A stretch of DNA of 60,000 nt, taken from contig NC_087081.1 in the NCBI RefSeq assembly GCF_026151205.1, positions 14,056,340 through 14,116,339 of the forward strand. Direction: 5' to 3'. This stretch comes from Bolinopsis microptera (Eukaryota > Ctenophora > Tentaculata > Lobata > Bolinopsidae). Positions 9,110 through 22,000 of the stretch are shown here, in pieces. Every line of letters begins with the position of its first letter. Position 1 is the first letter of the stretch. Made by a program: the position numbers and the translations under genes. The notes below the pieces were generated by a model. The model saw nothing but the letters and a program-made list of their open reading frames with translations. It did not search any database and was not told where the DNA came from.

Positions 9110-11006
9110 TTATTTAATCATCATCAGTACAGTACAACAACAGTAAATAATGACGAAAGGAATATACAAAACATTACAAACCTCTTCCATAGCCTGACTG
9201 ACAGACTCCTTAAGGACTATATCAGGTGACTCGTTCCGACTTATGACAGTGTCTTGTAGTTTAGCACCACATATTTGGCAGGTACGTACTGAGAAAACTA
9301 GGGGATCAGATATTAGAAATGCTGGGATCAGATATTAGAAATAATGGGATCAGATATTAAAAATGCTGGGATCAGATATTAGAAATACTGGGATCAGATA
9401 ATAAAAATACTTGGATCAGATATTAGAAATACTGGGATCAGATAATAAAAATACTTGGATCAGATCGTGAAAGGTAACAGATTCTGGAAAACAGACCTCG
9501 CTACACGGGAGGTGACATTTTAATTGAGATGAGCATTTTATTCGCCGTTGTTTGCTGTAACAACTTGTGACTAGCTGATTTCTCCATTTGCTGAATTACA
9601 TAACGCAGTTCAATAGCATTACACCATATCCTTATGGTGTAATGCTAGAGATTCATGCAAAATCTCTTTAAAATATTGACTTTTTATAAAAATAAATCAC
9701 GTATTTATCAACTTACTACCACAATGAGAGGTCTGGACACAGAACTCTCTGACAAAACTCAGTCCACAACCTAAACATTCCTCAGTGTGCACATTACCTG
9801 CAGTAAGTAACATGTTAGTTACTATTAGTAACTATTAACTATTAGTATCAACTAACAGAGTTGATAGATGGCTGACTGGTGAGGGTGGATTGCTGTTTAA
9901 CTTCTGTACTTAATTGTTTAAATCTCACCCTAAACTTAAATCTAATGGAACCATAACATTAACCTTTAGACTCATCTAGCCCTAGAAACTTAATTTTAAG
10001 TGTCAACAGGTAAAACACTGTCAGTGAGGTGATATGTTGATCTGTTTTTCTCGTATTAAGTAGTCCTAGTTGCAATTATGATAGCTCACTATTCAGTAAT
10101 TGATTGTTGACATACCGTTAATTTCTATGACAGATTCTTCATCTGCTCCAGCTTTTATCAGCATTCCATCTGTATTCTCTGTCATCAGATATTTCACATA
10201 GCCTGCAATGGATAGAATATGGATAGTCTTTAATTCCCTTAATGAATGCCATTCTTTTTTTCTGACTTTGCAATGCTTAACATGGTGACAATCAACAGTA
10301 CGAAAAAGAGTATAATTTAATACTCACCAGCTCTGAAGAGCTGAATAAGGGCCAAATGCGCACTAGTGGGATGGGCATGGCAACTTGAAGATGCTCGATG
10401 AGCAAATCTGCGACTGCTTGGCCTTCCTTGGACGTAGATTGGATCCTTTGCTGAAATAGTTGTGATATAATAGCTTTCCTCTCAAAAAAGTTTAAAAACT
10501 CCTTTGTCATGCATAAAAATGATTGCTTTAACACCAATTGATAATCACAGTGTCAGTTATTTCACAGACAAGTAAAAAGTAAAAACCATGAGTTTGTCAA
10601 GTTGCCTTTATGACTAACAATCTTATCTGAGGTCTTGTCTTTGCTATAAACATATCAAATGATATCTGGTATGTCTTGATACGATTCCTTTACTTACTTT
10701 CATTAAAACACAGTGTAGTTATTGGTTCAGAGATGTAAGGTTAACCGAGTTCAGTATGAAGGTTTTGTGGGAATTTTCGTTGCACTAGTATTGCAGAAAT
10801 AATTTAACAATAAAATATGATCAAAATGCTATTGTTACGATATGTAATACCAAAACTTTTGTATTCTCAACCGAGCAAACTTGCACTCATGTTGGCTTAT
10901 CACAAAACTTACAGTTGAGACAATTTATTTCTGTGCCAACAAAGACTAGAACATTTCCACTCTTCGATAAGTCTTCCTTGTACACCTCCAGTGTTATTGC
11001 AGCCAT
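9110..11006 (-). CDS. Sirtuin-like protein, SIRT6/7 (class IV) type, catalytic motifs altered, C-terminus short
   Basis: Five minus-strand exons: 11006-10913, 10450-10328, 10202-10116, 9797-9720 and 9288-9110, with GT-AG borders and consistent phase 1, give 186 residues. Sirtuins are NAD-dependent deacylases or ADP-ribosyltransferases. PTSAHLALIQLFRAGYVKYL followed by TENTDG aligns with the segment before and at the QNxDGLH motif. A zinc site has two C-x2-C pairs (CLGC and CQIC) 18 residues apart. The VEEC-like HTEEC and the LQDTVI element match SIRT6/7. Oddities: the NAD loop reads GTEIN instead of GAGIS, the DGLH histidine is Leu, and the catalytic ELHG reads EING. The second half of the Rossmann fold is missing; the frame runs past a possible donor to a stop at 9110 overlapping an AATAAA. 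It may be a pseudoenzyme or an early pseudogene. Confidence 0.75.
9301..9472. repeat. 22-bp tandem repeat in sirtuin intron 4
   Basis: About eight copies of a 22-bp unit (GGGATCAGATATTAGAAATR plus two bases) lie between sirtuin exons 4 and 5, starting 13 bp from the exon-5 acceptor on the minus strand. Confidence 0.9.
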
Positions 11007-11339
11007 AGTGCGTATATACCTACAGAGTATTATTTTCACCGTGATAAAACAAATTATGGGTGTACAGCTTCAGACGATATACACAATATGTATTTTGAAA
11101 GTTCCTGCTACTAAAACCTTTTGTATCTTTTATATATTTCAAAAACCCCCCTTCAAATGTGGGCGCACAATTTTTGGGCAAAATCATAACCAATATTCAG
11201 AAATCTGATTGATAAAATTGCAGTAAAAGATTTTTTCTAAAAGGTAGTCCTCAATGTTCTCTAGAGTGCTTCGAAGTGGGAAACGTTTGATCTAATCGAA
11301 AAATTATTCTGCTGGTCAGTGGTCAGCTCTAATGGTGGG

Positions 11340-11470
11340 ATGATGATTAATCACTCTACCCCTGACTCCAGAAAACAATTCCAAAACCCTCTACACTGAC
11401 CCCAACCCTAACCCTAACCCAATCCCTAACTGAAGCATATGCTGAAACCCTTACCCTAACGAGAAATTAG
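11340..11470. repeat. Interstitial telomere-like CCCTAA tract
   Basis: Imperfect CCCTAA repeats (for example aaccctaaccctaaccc near 11405). The animal telomere motif is TTAGGG/CCCTAA. Similar tracts occur inside the MITE at 11529-11882 and its relative at 54537-54918, so this may be the remnant of another copy. Confidence 0.6.
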
Positions 11471-11528
11471 ACCAACTGCCTTATACACAGGGGGACTATA
11501 GTCCGCACTCCCGACAGCAGCAGTTAGC

Positions 11529-11882
11529 GGCTCTTACTAATTCGCTCGCCCAAAAATTTCACGTGACTTTGGTTTTTATGGTTTTGCAGCCGTACAAAAC
11601 GGTTTTACATAAACCCTAATCCCAACCCTAACCCTAACCATAACCACGAAGCTATCCATAACCCTTACCACAACCCTAACCCTAACCCGAGCCCTAAACA
11701 CTCGAATTCATGTTTTACTAGCCTGTCACGTGACCAAAACGGTTTTTTGCCCATAACTCTACGTCATGGGGGGTGATTCGGAATCAGCGTCCAAAAAGAC
11801 ACCGGTTCAGATCAATTTCACACCCAAAGGGCCTTTTCACAAGAATCTTCTTAAAATTTGGGCGAGCGATTTAGTAGGAGCG
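11529..11882 (+). mobile_element. MITE with 9-bp target duplication, Mutator-like
   Basis: A 354-bp element with terminal inverted repeats: the left end begins GGCTCTTACTAATTCGCTCG and the reverse complement of the right end begins CGCTCCTACTAAATCGCTCG. It is flanked by a 9-bp repeat GCAGTTAGC. A second copy at 54537-54918 has its own different 9-bp repeat, which makes the boundaries convincing. The 9-bp duplication and long TIRs suggest Mutator-like transposition. The inside holds telomere-like CCCTAA tracts and no transposase. Confidence 0.8.
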
Positions 11883-11970
11883 GCAGTTAGCAGCAGTCAG
11901 CAGCAGTTAGTAGCAGTTAGCAGCAGTTAGCAGCAGTCAACAGCAGTCAGCAGCAGTTAGCCGCAGTTTC
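11883..11970. repeat. CAGCAGTTAG microsatellite
   Basis: Imperfect repeats of CAGCAGTTAG/CAGCAGTCAG. A shorter block of the same repeat lies left of the MITE at 11510-11528, so the MITE split a pre-existing array. Confidence 0.8.
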
Positions 11971-12059
11971 TTTGCACTATAGTCCCCCTGTGTATATGGT
12001 CATACCACGTGATTGAGACAGTTTTTCGCTGATATCTCGCCAGAGGAACACTGTAACCC

Positions 12060-12195
12060 TATATCATGTGGGGTGATTCGGAATCAGCGTTCAAAAATAC
12101 ATTGGTTTCATCTGTCGGGGCACTTTTATAAAAATCTCGAAGTACGAGTGTGCAGTGATTTAGCACGCTCACTAATATAATAGTGCAAACTTGGG
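12060..12195 (+). repeat. Diverged relative of the MITE right half
   Basis: The core GGGGTGATTCGGAATCAGCG occurs both here and at about 11770-11790 inside the MITE. The following bases resemble the MITE loosely, ending in a GATTTAGCACGCTCAC variant of its right terminus. It looks like an older, decayed copy. Confidence 0.5.
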
Positions 12196-12289
12196 GAAAA
12201 TTACGCCACTGGTGTGATCGGAAGAGCATAATTAAAACCGACAACTTTCAATTAGAAGAACTTCAAGCTATTCCATTGTCCATCTAATA

Positions 12290-13400
12290 TGCTTAAGTAC
12301 AAGGGCAGAATGCAACATTAGAAATCTTTTCGCATTGAGAGAGGAGCAAGCAATAAATTATTAAGCTAAATATTTTAAGTTTTAAGACGTTTGTTTTATT
12401 AAAAATTAGGTCTAAAAACCAAATATTAAAATTATCTAGCTAAGTTAATATTTTTTGGCATTTCAAAAAACCATTTGCATAAATAAAATTTTAGTCCATA
12501 GCTAATGATCAAAAACAATTGCATAAAGTATTATTAAAAGGTTAAAAATCTTTTAATTAAAAAAAATTTAAAATCGTTTAAAATAACGAATTTTTGCGTG
12601 CAATTCTTTTTATAAATTGTAAATACTTTTATAAAATTTTATGAATATTTTTCCGTATTTCTTATGCATTTCTTATACAATGTATTTAATACAATTATAC
12701 TCAAATACAATTTTAAGATGAAACTCAAATTTCAGGCGCGCCGCGCATATCTTCGCCAATTTATACTTTAGGGTTCACCTAACCATATTATATGCTTTTG
12801 CGCCACTGCGGGCTTACTGGGCCGCGCTCAGCCTGTCATTTCGCCTAATCTCTATTCGTTAATGAACATAATAGCCTGGGGTCCCCAGGTAACTTCGGGC
12901 GCGCTTGTTTCACAAGCCGTGAGGCGGGCGCGCGCTACTGCAAGCGCAAGGGCTCTGGATAGAGCAAACTTTAAGGTGTATATGCTGATAGCTAAACAAT
13001 AACCATTGCTGAAATTTATATCTGTAAACTGGAATTAAACTAGAATTAAACTGGAATTAAACTGGAATTAAACTTGAAATTACCAAGGAGAACATTGTCA
13101 TACGTTGTATGACCCGCCGCGCACGAAGTGCGCGGCTCCCCCTGTAGCGTCGAAGACGCTACAGGGGTATATATATAGTGAAGCGACCGTGGGGGTCACC
13201 ACGTGATACAAGGAGAACACTAACGAACTCGTTTTGGCTATACATCAATTCATAAATAAATAAGTTCATATATAAAATAAAAGTCTAATAAAAGTATGAA
13301 AATAAAATTTTAAAATTTAACCGCGTTACAATATCACGAAGTGGAAATAAAATCAAATATAATAATTTAAATGCTAATAAAAATACTGAATGTGTGCATA
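12290..13400. other. GC-rich hairpin cluster embedded in very AT-rich DNA
   Basis: Very AT-rich flanks (12300-12720 and 13210-13400) surround GC-rich patches. Perfect hairpins include CCTGGGG-T-CCCCAGG (12875-12889), GTCATAC-GTT-GTATGAC (13097-13113), a 9-bp stem with GAA loop (13116-13136) and a 13-bp stem with GAA loop (13139-13167). The last three are nearly contiguous. A short repeat of GGAATTAAACT lies at about 13030-13075. I recognise no gene. The pattern recalls GC clusters or double-hairpin elements of some mitochondrial genomes, so an organelle-derived insertion is possible but unproven. Confidence 0.6.
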
Positions 13401-14014
13401 AAAGCAAGTCCAAGGAGATAGGTTAGACTCAAATATTATTTGATAGGACGATGAAGGAGATGAGTAGGGGACGTAAAGCGAGTATTAGGACTTAAACTTA
13501 GGATTTCGAAGTAAGGTTTGAAGAGTCTGTTAGGTGGTGATTACTAGGACTTTTTAGGAGGTGATTACTAGGACTTCTTTTCAGGAGGATGTCGAAGGTG
13601 AAAGGATTCTGTGAGGTACTTTCCAAATTCAGTTGCATGGAATGAGTTCATGATGGCCCCATATTCTTTGAGCATTATGAGGCTTTTAAGGTTGTCTGAG
13701 AGGTTGGACCGGAGGGAGTTGTAGCTGTACTGTATACTGCATTATATAATTAATCAAATAGGGACAAACTCTCAAAAGGGAATTTTTCCCTGTCAGGGGT
13801 ATTTAAAGAGGGTTTTCTTTAGTAAAAAAATGTATACCGTAGTACGAAGATCAAGCGCAAACAATTTTATTTTCACAAAATTACCATTTAGCAGTTCCCA
13901 GCCTTATTATTGCATTTCCAAACTTTTTTAGCCTCTGTTTTTTTCATGTATCCTTACTGCATTTGATTTTATGTTATGTGGAGTCCTCATGATCATCTAT
14001 ACTAATTCCTATTC
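13401..14014. other. Intergenic DNA, no gene seen
   Basis: Contains a short repeat GGTGATTACTAGGACTT twice near 13530-13575. Nothing else can be supported. Confidence 0.5.
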
Positions 14015-15498
14015 ATCCTGGAACTGGAAAAAGTCCCGCTCACATTGGGACCTTTGCTAAGTTTCTCGACGTAATCCGACTTATATGACCCTAAATAAAA
14101 CAATTGACTCGGGTCCACCTTTTCACCAGTGGGGCATTTCTTGGAATCGCAAGTAACAATTATCACACATATTGAGTGGGGTAGAGCATGATTTAAAGTC
14201 TTGAGACTTCAGGTTGTTGATTTATTAGGTCAGATCCCATTTTTACGCTCTGGCGAGTAGCGATTGATGTACTTATTTCAAGATATCTCAGCTTCTGAGT
14301 GGAGATAAGTGTTCATCATGGGCATTAAAATAGTAAAAACGATCAAATTAAGTAGCATCGAGCATGGTTTTAAAGTCCTCAGACTTCAGGTTATTAAATT
14401 ATTAGGTTAAACCCTATTATTACGCACTCGCAAGTATGGTCACTGCAACGGTGAAAATATTTATTAAATGAACTTTAATTAATCGCCAGGAAAAAGTTGT
14501 TTGCCAAGAAATATCAGTAAAATTTCACTAAAACCTCTATCATACTGACCATTCGAATGCCCATGATGAGCACTTAACTTCAATCAGAAGCTGAGATATC
14601 TTGTAATAAGTGTGTCAATCACTACTCGCAAGAGTGTAAAAATATGTTTTAACCTAATAATTCAACAACCTGAAGTCTGAAGACTTTGAAACCATGCTCT
14701 ACCCCACTCAATATGATGATTCTGATCATTTCAATGCCCAAGATGAACGCTTAGCTCATATCATAATTCATAAGCTGATATATCTTGAAATAAGTGCATC
14801 AATCGCTACTCTCGAAAGCGTAAAAATGGGATTTGATCTAATAACTCAACAACCTGAAGTCTCAAGACTTTAAAACCATGATCTACCCCACTCAATGTGA
14901 TGATTCTGACCATTTCAATGCCCAAGATGAACGCTTAGCTCCAATCAGAAGCTGATATATCTTGAAATAAGTGCATCAATCGCTACTCTCGAGAGCGTAA
15001 AAATGGGATCTGACCTAATAACTCAACAACCTGAAGTCTCAAGACTTTAAAACCATGCTCTACCCCACTCAATGTGATGATTTTGACCATTTTATGCCCA
15101 AGATGAGAGCTTAGCTCCAATTAGAAGCAAAGATATCTTAAAATAAGTGTGATAATTGTTACTCGCGAGACTGCTAGTATAGTAAAATCGGATTTTAGGC
15201 GATTTATCAAAAACTAAGTCTCTTAGGCCTTAAGTATCTTTGTAGCACTAATATAAACATGTATCTTAGGCACATTTTGGTTCATGGCTGAGGTCTGTAT
15301 CTCAATCAGGAGCCGAGATAATTTATACTGGAGGTCACGATATGGGTGCGGTAAAAAAGGGCGTGATTCCGAGAAATGCCCCACTGGTGAAATAGTGTAC
15401 CCGAGTCAATTGTGTTATTTAGGGTCATATAAGTCGGATTACATCGAGAAACTTAGCGAAGGTCCCAATTTGAGCAGGACTTTTTCCAGTTCCAGGAT
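14015..15498. mobile_element. Foldback element with about 135-bp inverted ends and internal inverted repeats
   Basis: The outer 135 bp (from ATCCTGGAACTGG at 14015) recur as the reverse complement ending at 15498. Inside, a unit of about 170 bp (core: CAACAACCTGAAGTCTCAAG) occurs about twice inverted in the left arm and four to five times in the right arm, so most of the element can fold on itself. No transposase is present and I could not define a target duplication. Confidence 0.75.
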
Positions 15499-16093
15499 TA
15501 TATCGTTTTTATCATATATGTTTTATCCCTCAAAAGTCGACCTTATATAATAATATGACATAATTTTTATCTTCACTATGCTTATTTGCGAATGGTTTAT
15601 ACTGAAATGGTTTTCATCGATCCTGTACAGTTACACTGTTAGAGATGTAAGATTCGACGGAATTAGAGAATCAAAATCACTGAAAGGGGTAGTGACCATC
15701 TACTTGCTACCCTGATTTAATATCATTATATAATCATCTTGCCTTTGTCACGAAATTCATCAATCAAGGGTCAAGAAAAAATAGTCTTGCTTTAGGTCTT
15801 TATATTGTCTATAGATTTGATATCTACAGAAAGTGCAAGTTGTTACAGAAAGCGATTTTTCTGTGAGGTCAAACCTACTTAAGGATGTCCTTGCTGTCCC
15901 AGAATTGTTATAACAATATACATATAAATATGCATGGTTAGACAGCTACAGTACATATTCAAGGGAATTTTAGTCTAATATACAAAACTATAAGTTGCAT
16001 TTGAGTGTACTGCAAACTTGCTTGATTTAATGATTAACAGCAGTAAAATTTAAATTGGTATATTTTAACAGTTTTTTTTCTTTTTCATAGGTC

Positions 16094-19000
16094 ATGGCAT
16101 GCCCATACAAAGCAGATGCACGAAATCCTTCTTCAATGAGTGTCACAGAATGGACATTAGCGGTAAAATATTGCCATGCTATTACTTCAGTATATAACAT
16201 TTTTTAACAATTACTTATTGATTCTCGATTTACAATTAACAAGCCATGATTATGTAAGATATTAACTGATTATGCTTCATATCATTTCAGATTCGACCAG
16301 ATAAGCCCTCGGACTGTAAATGGGCAATTGGATCATCTGAACCTAGTCCTCACGTACACAACAAGTGGGCACCACCGTAAGTAGAATTATAGTAGTCCTC
16401 ATGTACACAACAAGTGGGCACCATGACCACCGTGAGTAGAATTATAGTAGTCCCCACGTACACAACAAGTGGGCACCACCGTAAGTAGAATTATAGTAGT
16501 CCTCATGAACACAACAAGTGGGCACCACCGTAAGTAGAATTATAGTAGTCACAGTGGAATACATATAATCATATTTTATTCTCAATTTTAAATTGGAAAC
16601 AGCTTACGTAAGCCTCTTAATTCAAAATAATAATAATATATTGTATCAACAGACTGCACTCAGTATCATTTAAGTTTAACCAGTAAGAATACAGTAAGAA
16701 TACAGTAAGAATACAGTAAGAATACAGTAAGAATACAGTAAGAATACAGTAAGAATACAGTAATAATACAGTGAGAATGGGAAGAATCACATAATTTGTA
16801 TTTTCAGAAAGTTTGGTGTATTGGATAACATTTTGGATCATATTGGCAACACTCCCCTGGTTAGGCTTGATAGGATTAAAAAGGACAAAGGCCTCAAGTG
16901 TGACCTCTGTAAGTAAAGCTCAGTTCACTTGAATGAATACAGAAACTCCAATCTTAGCTGTATTTTTCACTTCAATTCTAATTTGTGATTCGTGACAATT
17001 GACAAAATATCTGATCAGTCGCGAAGTGTGAGTTCTTCAATTCGGGGGGCAGTGTAAAAGATAGGATAGGATTGAGAATGGTTGAGGAAGCAGAGAAAGC
17101 TGGAACTATCAAACCTGGCGTTCACACTCTTATTGAACCAACCTCTGGAAATACAGGTGAGGGATAAACCGGTGAATTTTATAGTTTATAAGTTATCTGC
17201 CTATATTTATATTGCAGTTATAACTTGCAGTTATAACTGCAAGTTTTGTATACTTGATATGCAGAAACCTAAGATCTGATCATTATAAAATAGAATCATG
17301 CTCGTCAATACCTTCCCTTCCCATTCCAGGTATCGGACTGGCACTGACAGCTGCTGTGAAAGGTTATCGCTGTATCATTGTTATGCCAGAGAAGATGAGT
17401 AATGAGAAGGTCAGTGTTTTGAGGGCACTGGGTGCTGAAATCGTCAGGACGCCTACTTCTGCTGCTTTCGACAGTCAAGGTTATTTTTTATTCTCTTTTT
17501 TTAACCTATTTTATAATCAGGGTAAACTGTGGGTAGTTTCGCTTTTCCATTAGAATGGCTTTACAAAAGAAGTCATTAAAATAATAATGAGAAATTTATG
17601 AATGGTCTTATCCTATCATTATTGTCCAGTCTGTAGGTCAAAAGAAAAATTTTGTTGGCTCTAGATGGCGAGCAGGCCAAATGATTTAACTGTAAAATCT
17701 TCAGAATCTCACATTGCTGTGGCCCAGAAGCTGATGGATGAAATTCCTAACTCTATTATTTTGGATCAGGTAGTTTATCACTTCCTTCGATATAACGGCC
17801 ACCTACAGTAAACAGTGTTTTATTTAGATTATTTTAAATAATTAAATGCATGTTTTAGAGCCGCATAATCAATAACAGAGTGGAAAGTTGAGATTAAGTT
17901 CGGAAATTTGAACCATAGTAGGAATTTTAAGTAGTTAAGTTTCCCTCTATATCATAATTGAAAGTTATATAATATATAACCCATATAAGTTATAAGTTGT
18001 TTTAAAAGTAAACTGATTTAAAGTAAAAGGTCACAAAATTCCTCGTTATCAACGCACATCCCCCAGGGAATATGTTATAAGTTACGGTATTTTGGGTCGA
18101 CAATATATACACCGTGATAATACCAATTTTAAAAGTTTAGATATAAATTTAAGTTTCAAATTACAAGGCATGTTACCGATAATTCAATAAATTGTATCAT
18201 TAGTAATTGAACAGCAAGCTCGTTTTAAACAAAGCTACACTGAAAAGTTAGCTTTTAAACTCGGCTTGACTGTTATTCTCTGTATTAATGCTTTTCATAC
18301 AAGTCACAACAAGGTCTTCATGTTATGTACCTTAGGGCCAACAAATTTGGGTCACAATAAATTTGGTTACTATAATTTTGGTTACCATAATTTTAGGCGC
18401 AAATTTCGCAAATTTTTAGTCTACAACAATTTTAGTCGAATTTTTTGACTTTTCTAGACCATTTTCCATTCCATTTATTTATTTATTTATACATATTTTT
18501 TCCCTTCAATTTCGCATATAAAGTCATACTTTATAGTTAACTAAATACAGACAACGGAACACATGTATCAGAAATTTCCCATGGGCCCACGGCGAGCCAA
18601 CATGTTACATACATTAGTTACATATCATAGCATACAATTTCTTATTACACGCAGTAGGGACCTGTTATGTGTACAGTTAGCGATATTTAACTGTTTATCA
18701 TAAACATTTGATAAAGAATGTAAGCTCAATAAAATTTAATTCATATAATATGCTCTACTAAAATTTTGGTCTACTTCAAAATTAGTCGCCGAAAAATTTA
18801 GTCACATGAAATTTGGTTTACAACAATTGTAGTCAAAAGTTTGACTAAATTTATGGTAGACTAAATTTGTCGTTCCTAAGGTATCCTGGGTTTGGACAGG
18901 ATATTACCCGCTTAGAATATTTCCATCACGTTACATAATTCTCAATAAATGTAACAGATTTGTAGTGTTGTAATTAATATAGTTATATTTCAGTACCGGA

Positions 19001-22000
19001 ACGAGTACAACCCCATTGCTCATTATGATGATACTGCTGAGGAATTATTCCACCAGATGGACGGTAAAGATTAAAGAATAATATAACTATTTGTATTGCA
19101 GATTAATTGTATTGTAGATTTCCACTGCTTCTTTAACTGCAAAGTGGTTAGTGATGAAAACATGAGATTATAAAATTTGTATTTAATCATTTAAAGGTGA
19201 TTTTGTTTCAATCTACAGAACTCAGAAGTTGTGTTTACTCTTCCTGTAACTAATATTATTTTCCAGGTAAGATTGACATGGTAGTCGCAGGAACAGGAAC
19301 TGGGGGAACAGTTACTGGTATCGCCAGAAAACTCAAGGAGAAGCTGCCAAACATTGTGGTATGTGTTATAGTTGTTTAATGTTTATTTACAAATAATTCA
19401 GACGAGCCCCTGAATCATGCTGTTTCTAAGTCTACCCTTTGTGGTTAGGAATTATGATACTTGGCCTGGTCCCATTTTGAAGATATGATTTATTTTGACT
19501 AGATGAGCCTATTAAGTATTTTAATCTGTTCGTCATGACCTTATAAGGGCAATCGCCAATCGGTGTATCATAATCACCGACTCGGAGCCTCGAAATTAGT
19601 CTGGATACGTACAACATATAAACGCAGTATTATCTCGTATAATATTTGTCTGAAAGTATTTCCTTGTGTTTGACAGATTGTAGGAGTTGACCCAGAAGGT
19701 TCTAGTCTAGCATATCCAGAATCTCTAAACAAGGAGAGGGAAGGTGAGGCGTACCACGTGGAGGGAACAGGATACGACTTCATACCTACTGTTCTAGACA
19801 GAGACTGTATCGACAAGTTAGTTATCTTCTATTTATATTACTTGATAGTTGGGGGCAAGAGTCCTTTAAAAATATATCTGTAAGACTTTTTAGAGCTTGG
19901 GCAGATGCAATTTTGAACTTAAAAATACAAATTTTCCGAAAATAACCTTCATTTCTATGACAATTGTAAAATTAAACACGTTACAAAACACATTTTAAAT
20001 TTCAAATCAGTAAAAAATAAGAATTGAAATCCAAAGGAAATAATTTCCATGAAATTAAGCATTTGCTCGGCCGCATCGAAAACAAATGTTCTCGATATGA
20101 GCACACATTTTAGGAACGGTCTTGTGTTCCACTCACATTCCACTCACATTCCACTATTACTGCTTCTTCTGTCTCAAACCTTTAGCTCCTGCTGAAAGAT
20201 CATCAAGATTTAAGGAGCACCACCTCCTCATCACTAAACATCATGATCAAGATTTAAGGAGCACCGCCTCCTCATCACTAAACATCATCAAGATTTAAGG
20301 AGCACCGCCTCCTCATCACTAAACATCATCAAGATTTAAGGGGCACCACCTCCTCATCACTAAACATCATAAGGATTTGAGGAGCACCACCTCCTCATCA
20401 CTAAACATCATCAAGATTTAAGGAGCACCACCTCCTCCTCCGTAGCGTCGTGTAATAAAGCACCTTTGACATCATCATACTTGTAACTTATCATCAGACA
20501 AAGAGAAACAATGTGAACTGTCACAGAGATCGTCATGTTAACCAGGTAAAGATATGTCTCAGTTAAAAAGAGGTTAGTTAGGGACAGAACCAAGTGTAGT
20601 GTCAGGGACAGGAACTTGTTAACCCCCGAGATAGAACCTCTATCTTGGGCTGGGATAGTATCCTGTTCGAACTCTTCTCTTATCAGTGATATCGTACCTG
20701 TTATCACTCCGGTAGATAATGTTAGGAGAAAGTAGATAACCATCCATATTGGCATGGTGTTATCAGTGTCTTCTCCTATCTCCTCCTCCTTCTCACTTAT
20801 AAATGTAGTGTAGAACCAGCAGGAACTGAGATATGCAGATACTATCAAACTGATGAAATGCCCCAGAATGAACATATCCGCGAATCTATCACTCCATTTG
20901 AAGCGATACTTGATAACGTTGAGCAGAGCAGATAAGAGGAACAGTAAGTTAGTAGCTCCAGACAGATAACTCATAGTCAGCTCATCAAGTCCGGCACTCA
21001 GTAGGAACAAGTACACGTAGGTGTGAGTTATGGTGGTGGTGTCCAGGATCTGTACTAGTAAAACTTTTCTAATCTTGCTGTGGACAAGTGAGCTGAATTG
21101 GGTCTTGATGTTACCGAACAGTGAGACTGATTTCTTAGCCCGTTTGGGAGTGCCGCTGTAATCTCGAAAGAAGAGAAATGAGATTGAAGCTATTGCTAAG
21201 GAGAAAACAAAGCAGGAAGTGCATAAAATAAGCGAGGAAAGTTCCAGAGTAAACATGTTGTATACCAGTCCTACAATGACAACCTGCACAGCTGCCACAA
21301 CGTTATCTATAACCGATCTAGCTGAATTAATGACACCCAACCTAACCCCATACTGCCGCCCCAACTCTATAAACAAATGTCTCTGAAAGTAAGTCTTATC
21401 AAAGTGGGCTATAAGACTGAGAGGGACTGTAAAGATAACAACCACACCCAGCCGGATATAAGGTGACCAAGCAGCCTGGTACATGACAACCCCGTACTGC
21501 AATAACAGGGTGCCCTGTATTAAGTACATGGCAGGAAGTAGCGTACCAGGGGGGAGCGTGTAGATGTGTTCGTTTAGTAGGGAAATGGAGAGAGCAGCCA
21601 GTGTCAGGAGTACAGCGGTTAGTTTGATGTATTGGGTAGGGTCAGGGAGGAGGTTGTAGGTGTTTACTAGGGTTAGGTAGGTGTAGACGGTGCTGCTGAG
21701 GGAGAGGAGGGAGAGGAGCAGGATTATTGTTGTGACTTAACAAGATGGAAAGAAGGTGGGGAGGAGGGAGGAGCAGGAGGGTGTCAGAGTATTGCTAAGT
21801 TGGGCTTGTTATTGGGTTTCATATAACAAATTATATTAGGGAAATGTACATTTTCAAGAAACTGGATACAAATTATATAATGTTTTCGCACAAGCAACGC
21901 CTTAAACGCCGTACAACAATATGGTATAGACTATAGATATTATTATAGATATTCAAGGAAAAATAGTAAATAAGGCAATATAATTATTTAGAAATTATGC

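Noticed and set aside
12900-12960. tRNA-like fold in the GC-rich cluster
   Set aside because: Several stems are possible, but there is no T-loop GTTCRA box or acceptor pairing, so no tRNA can be supported.
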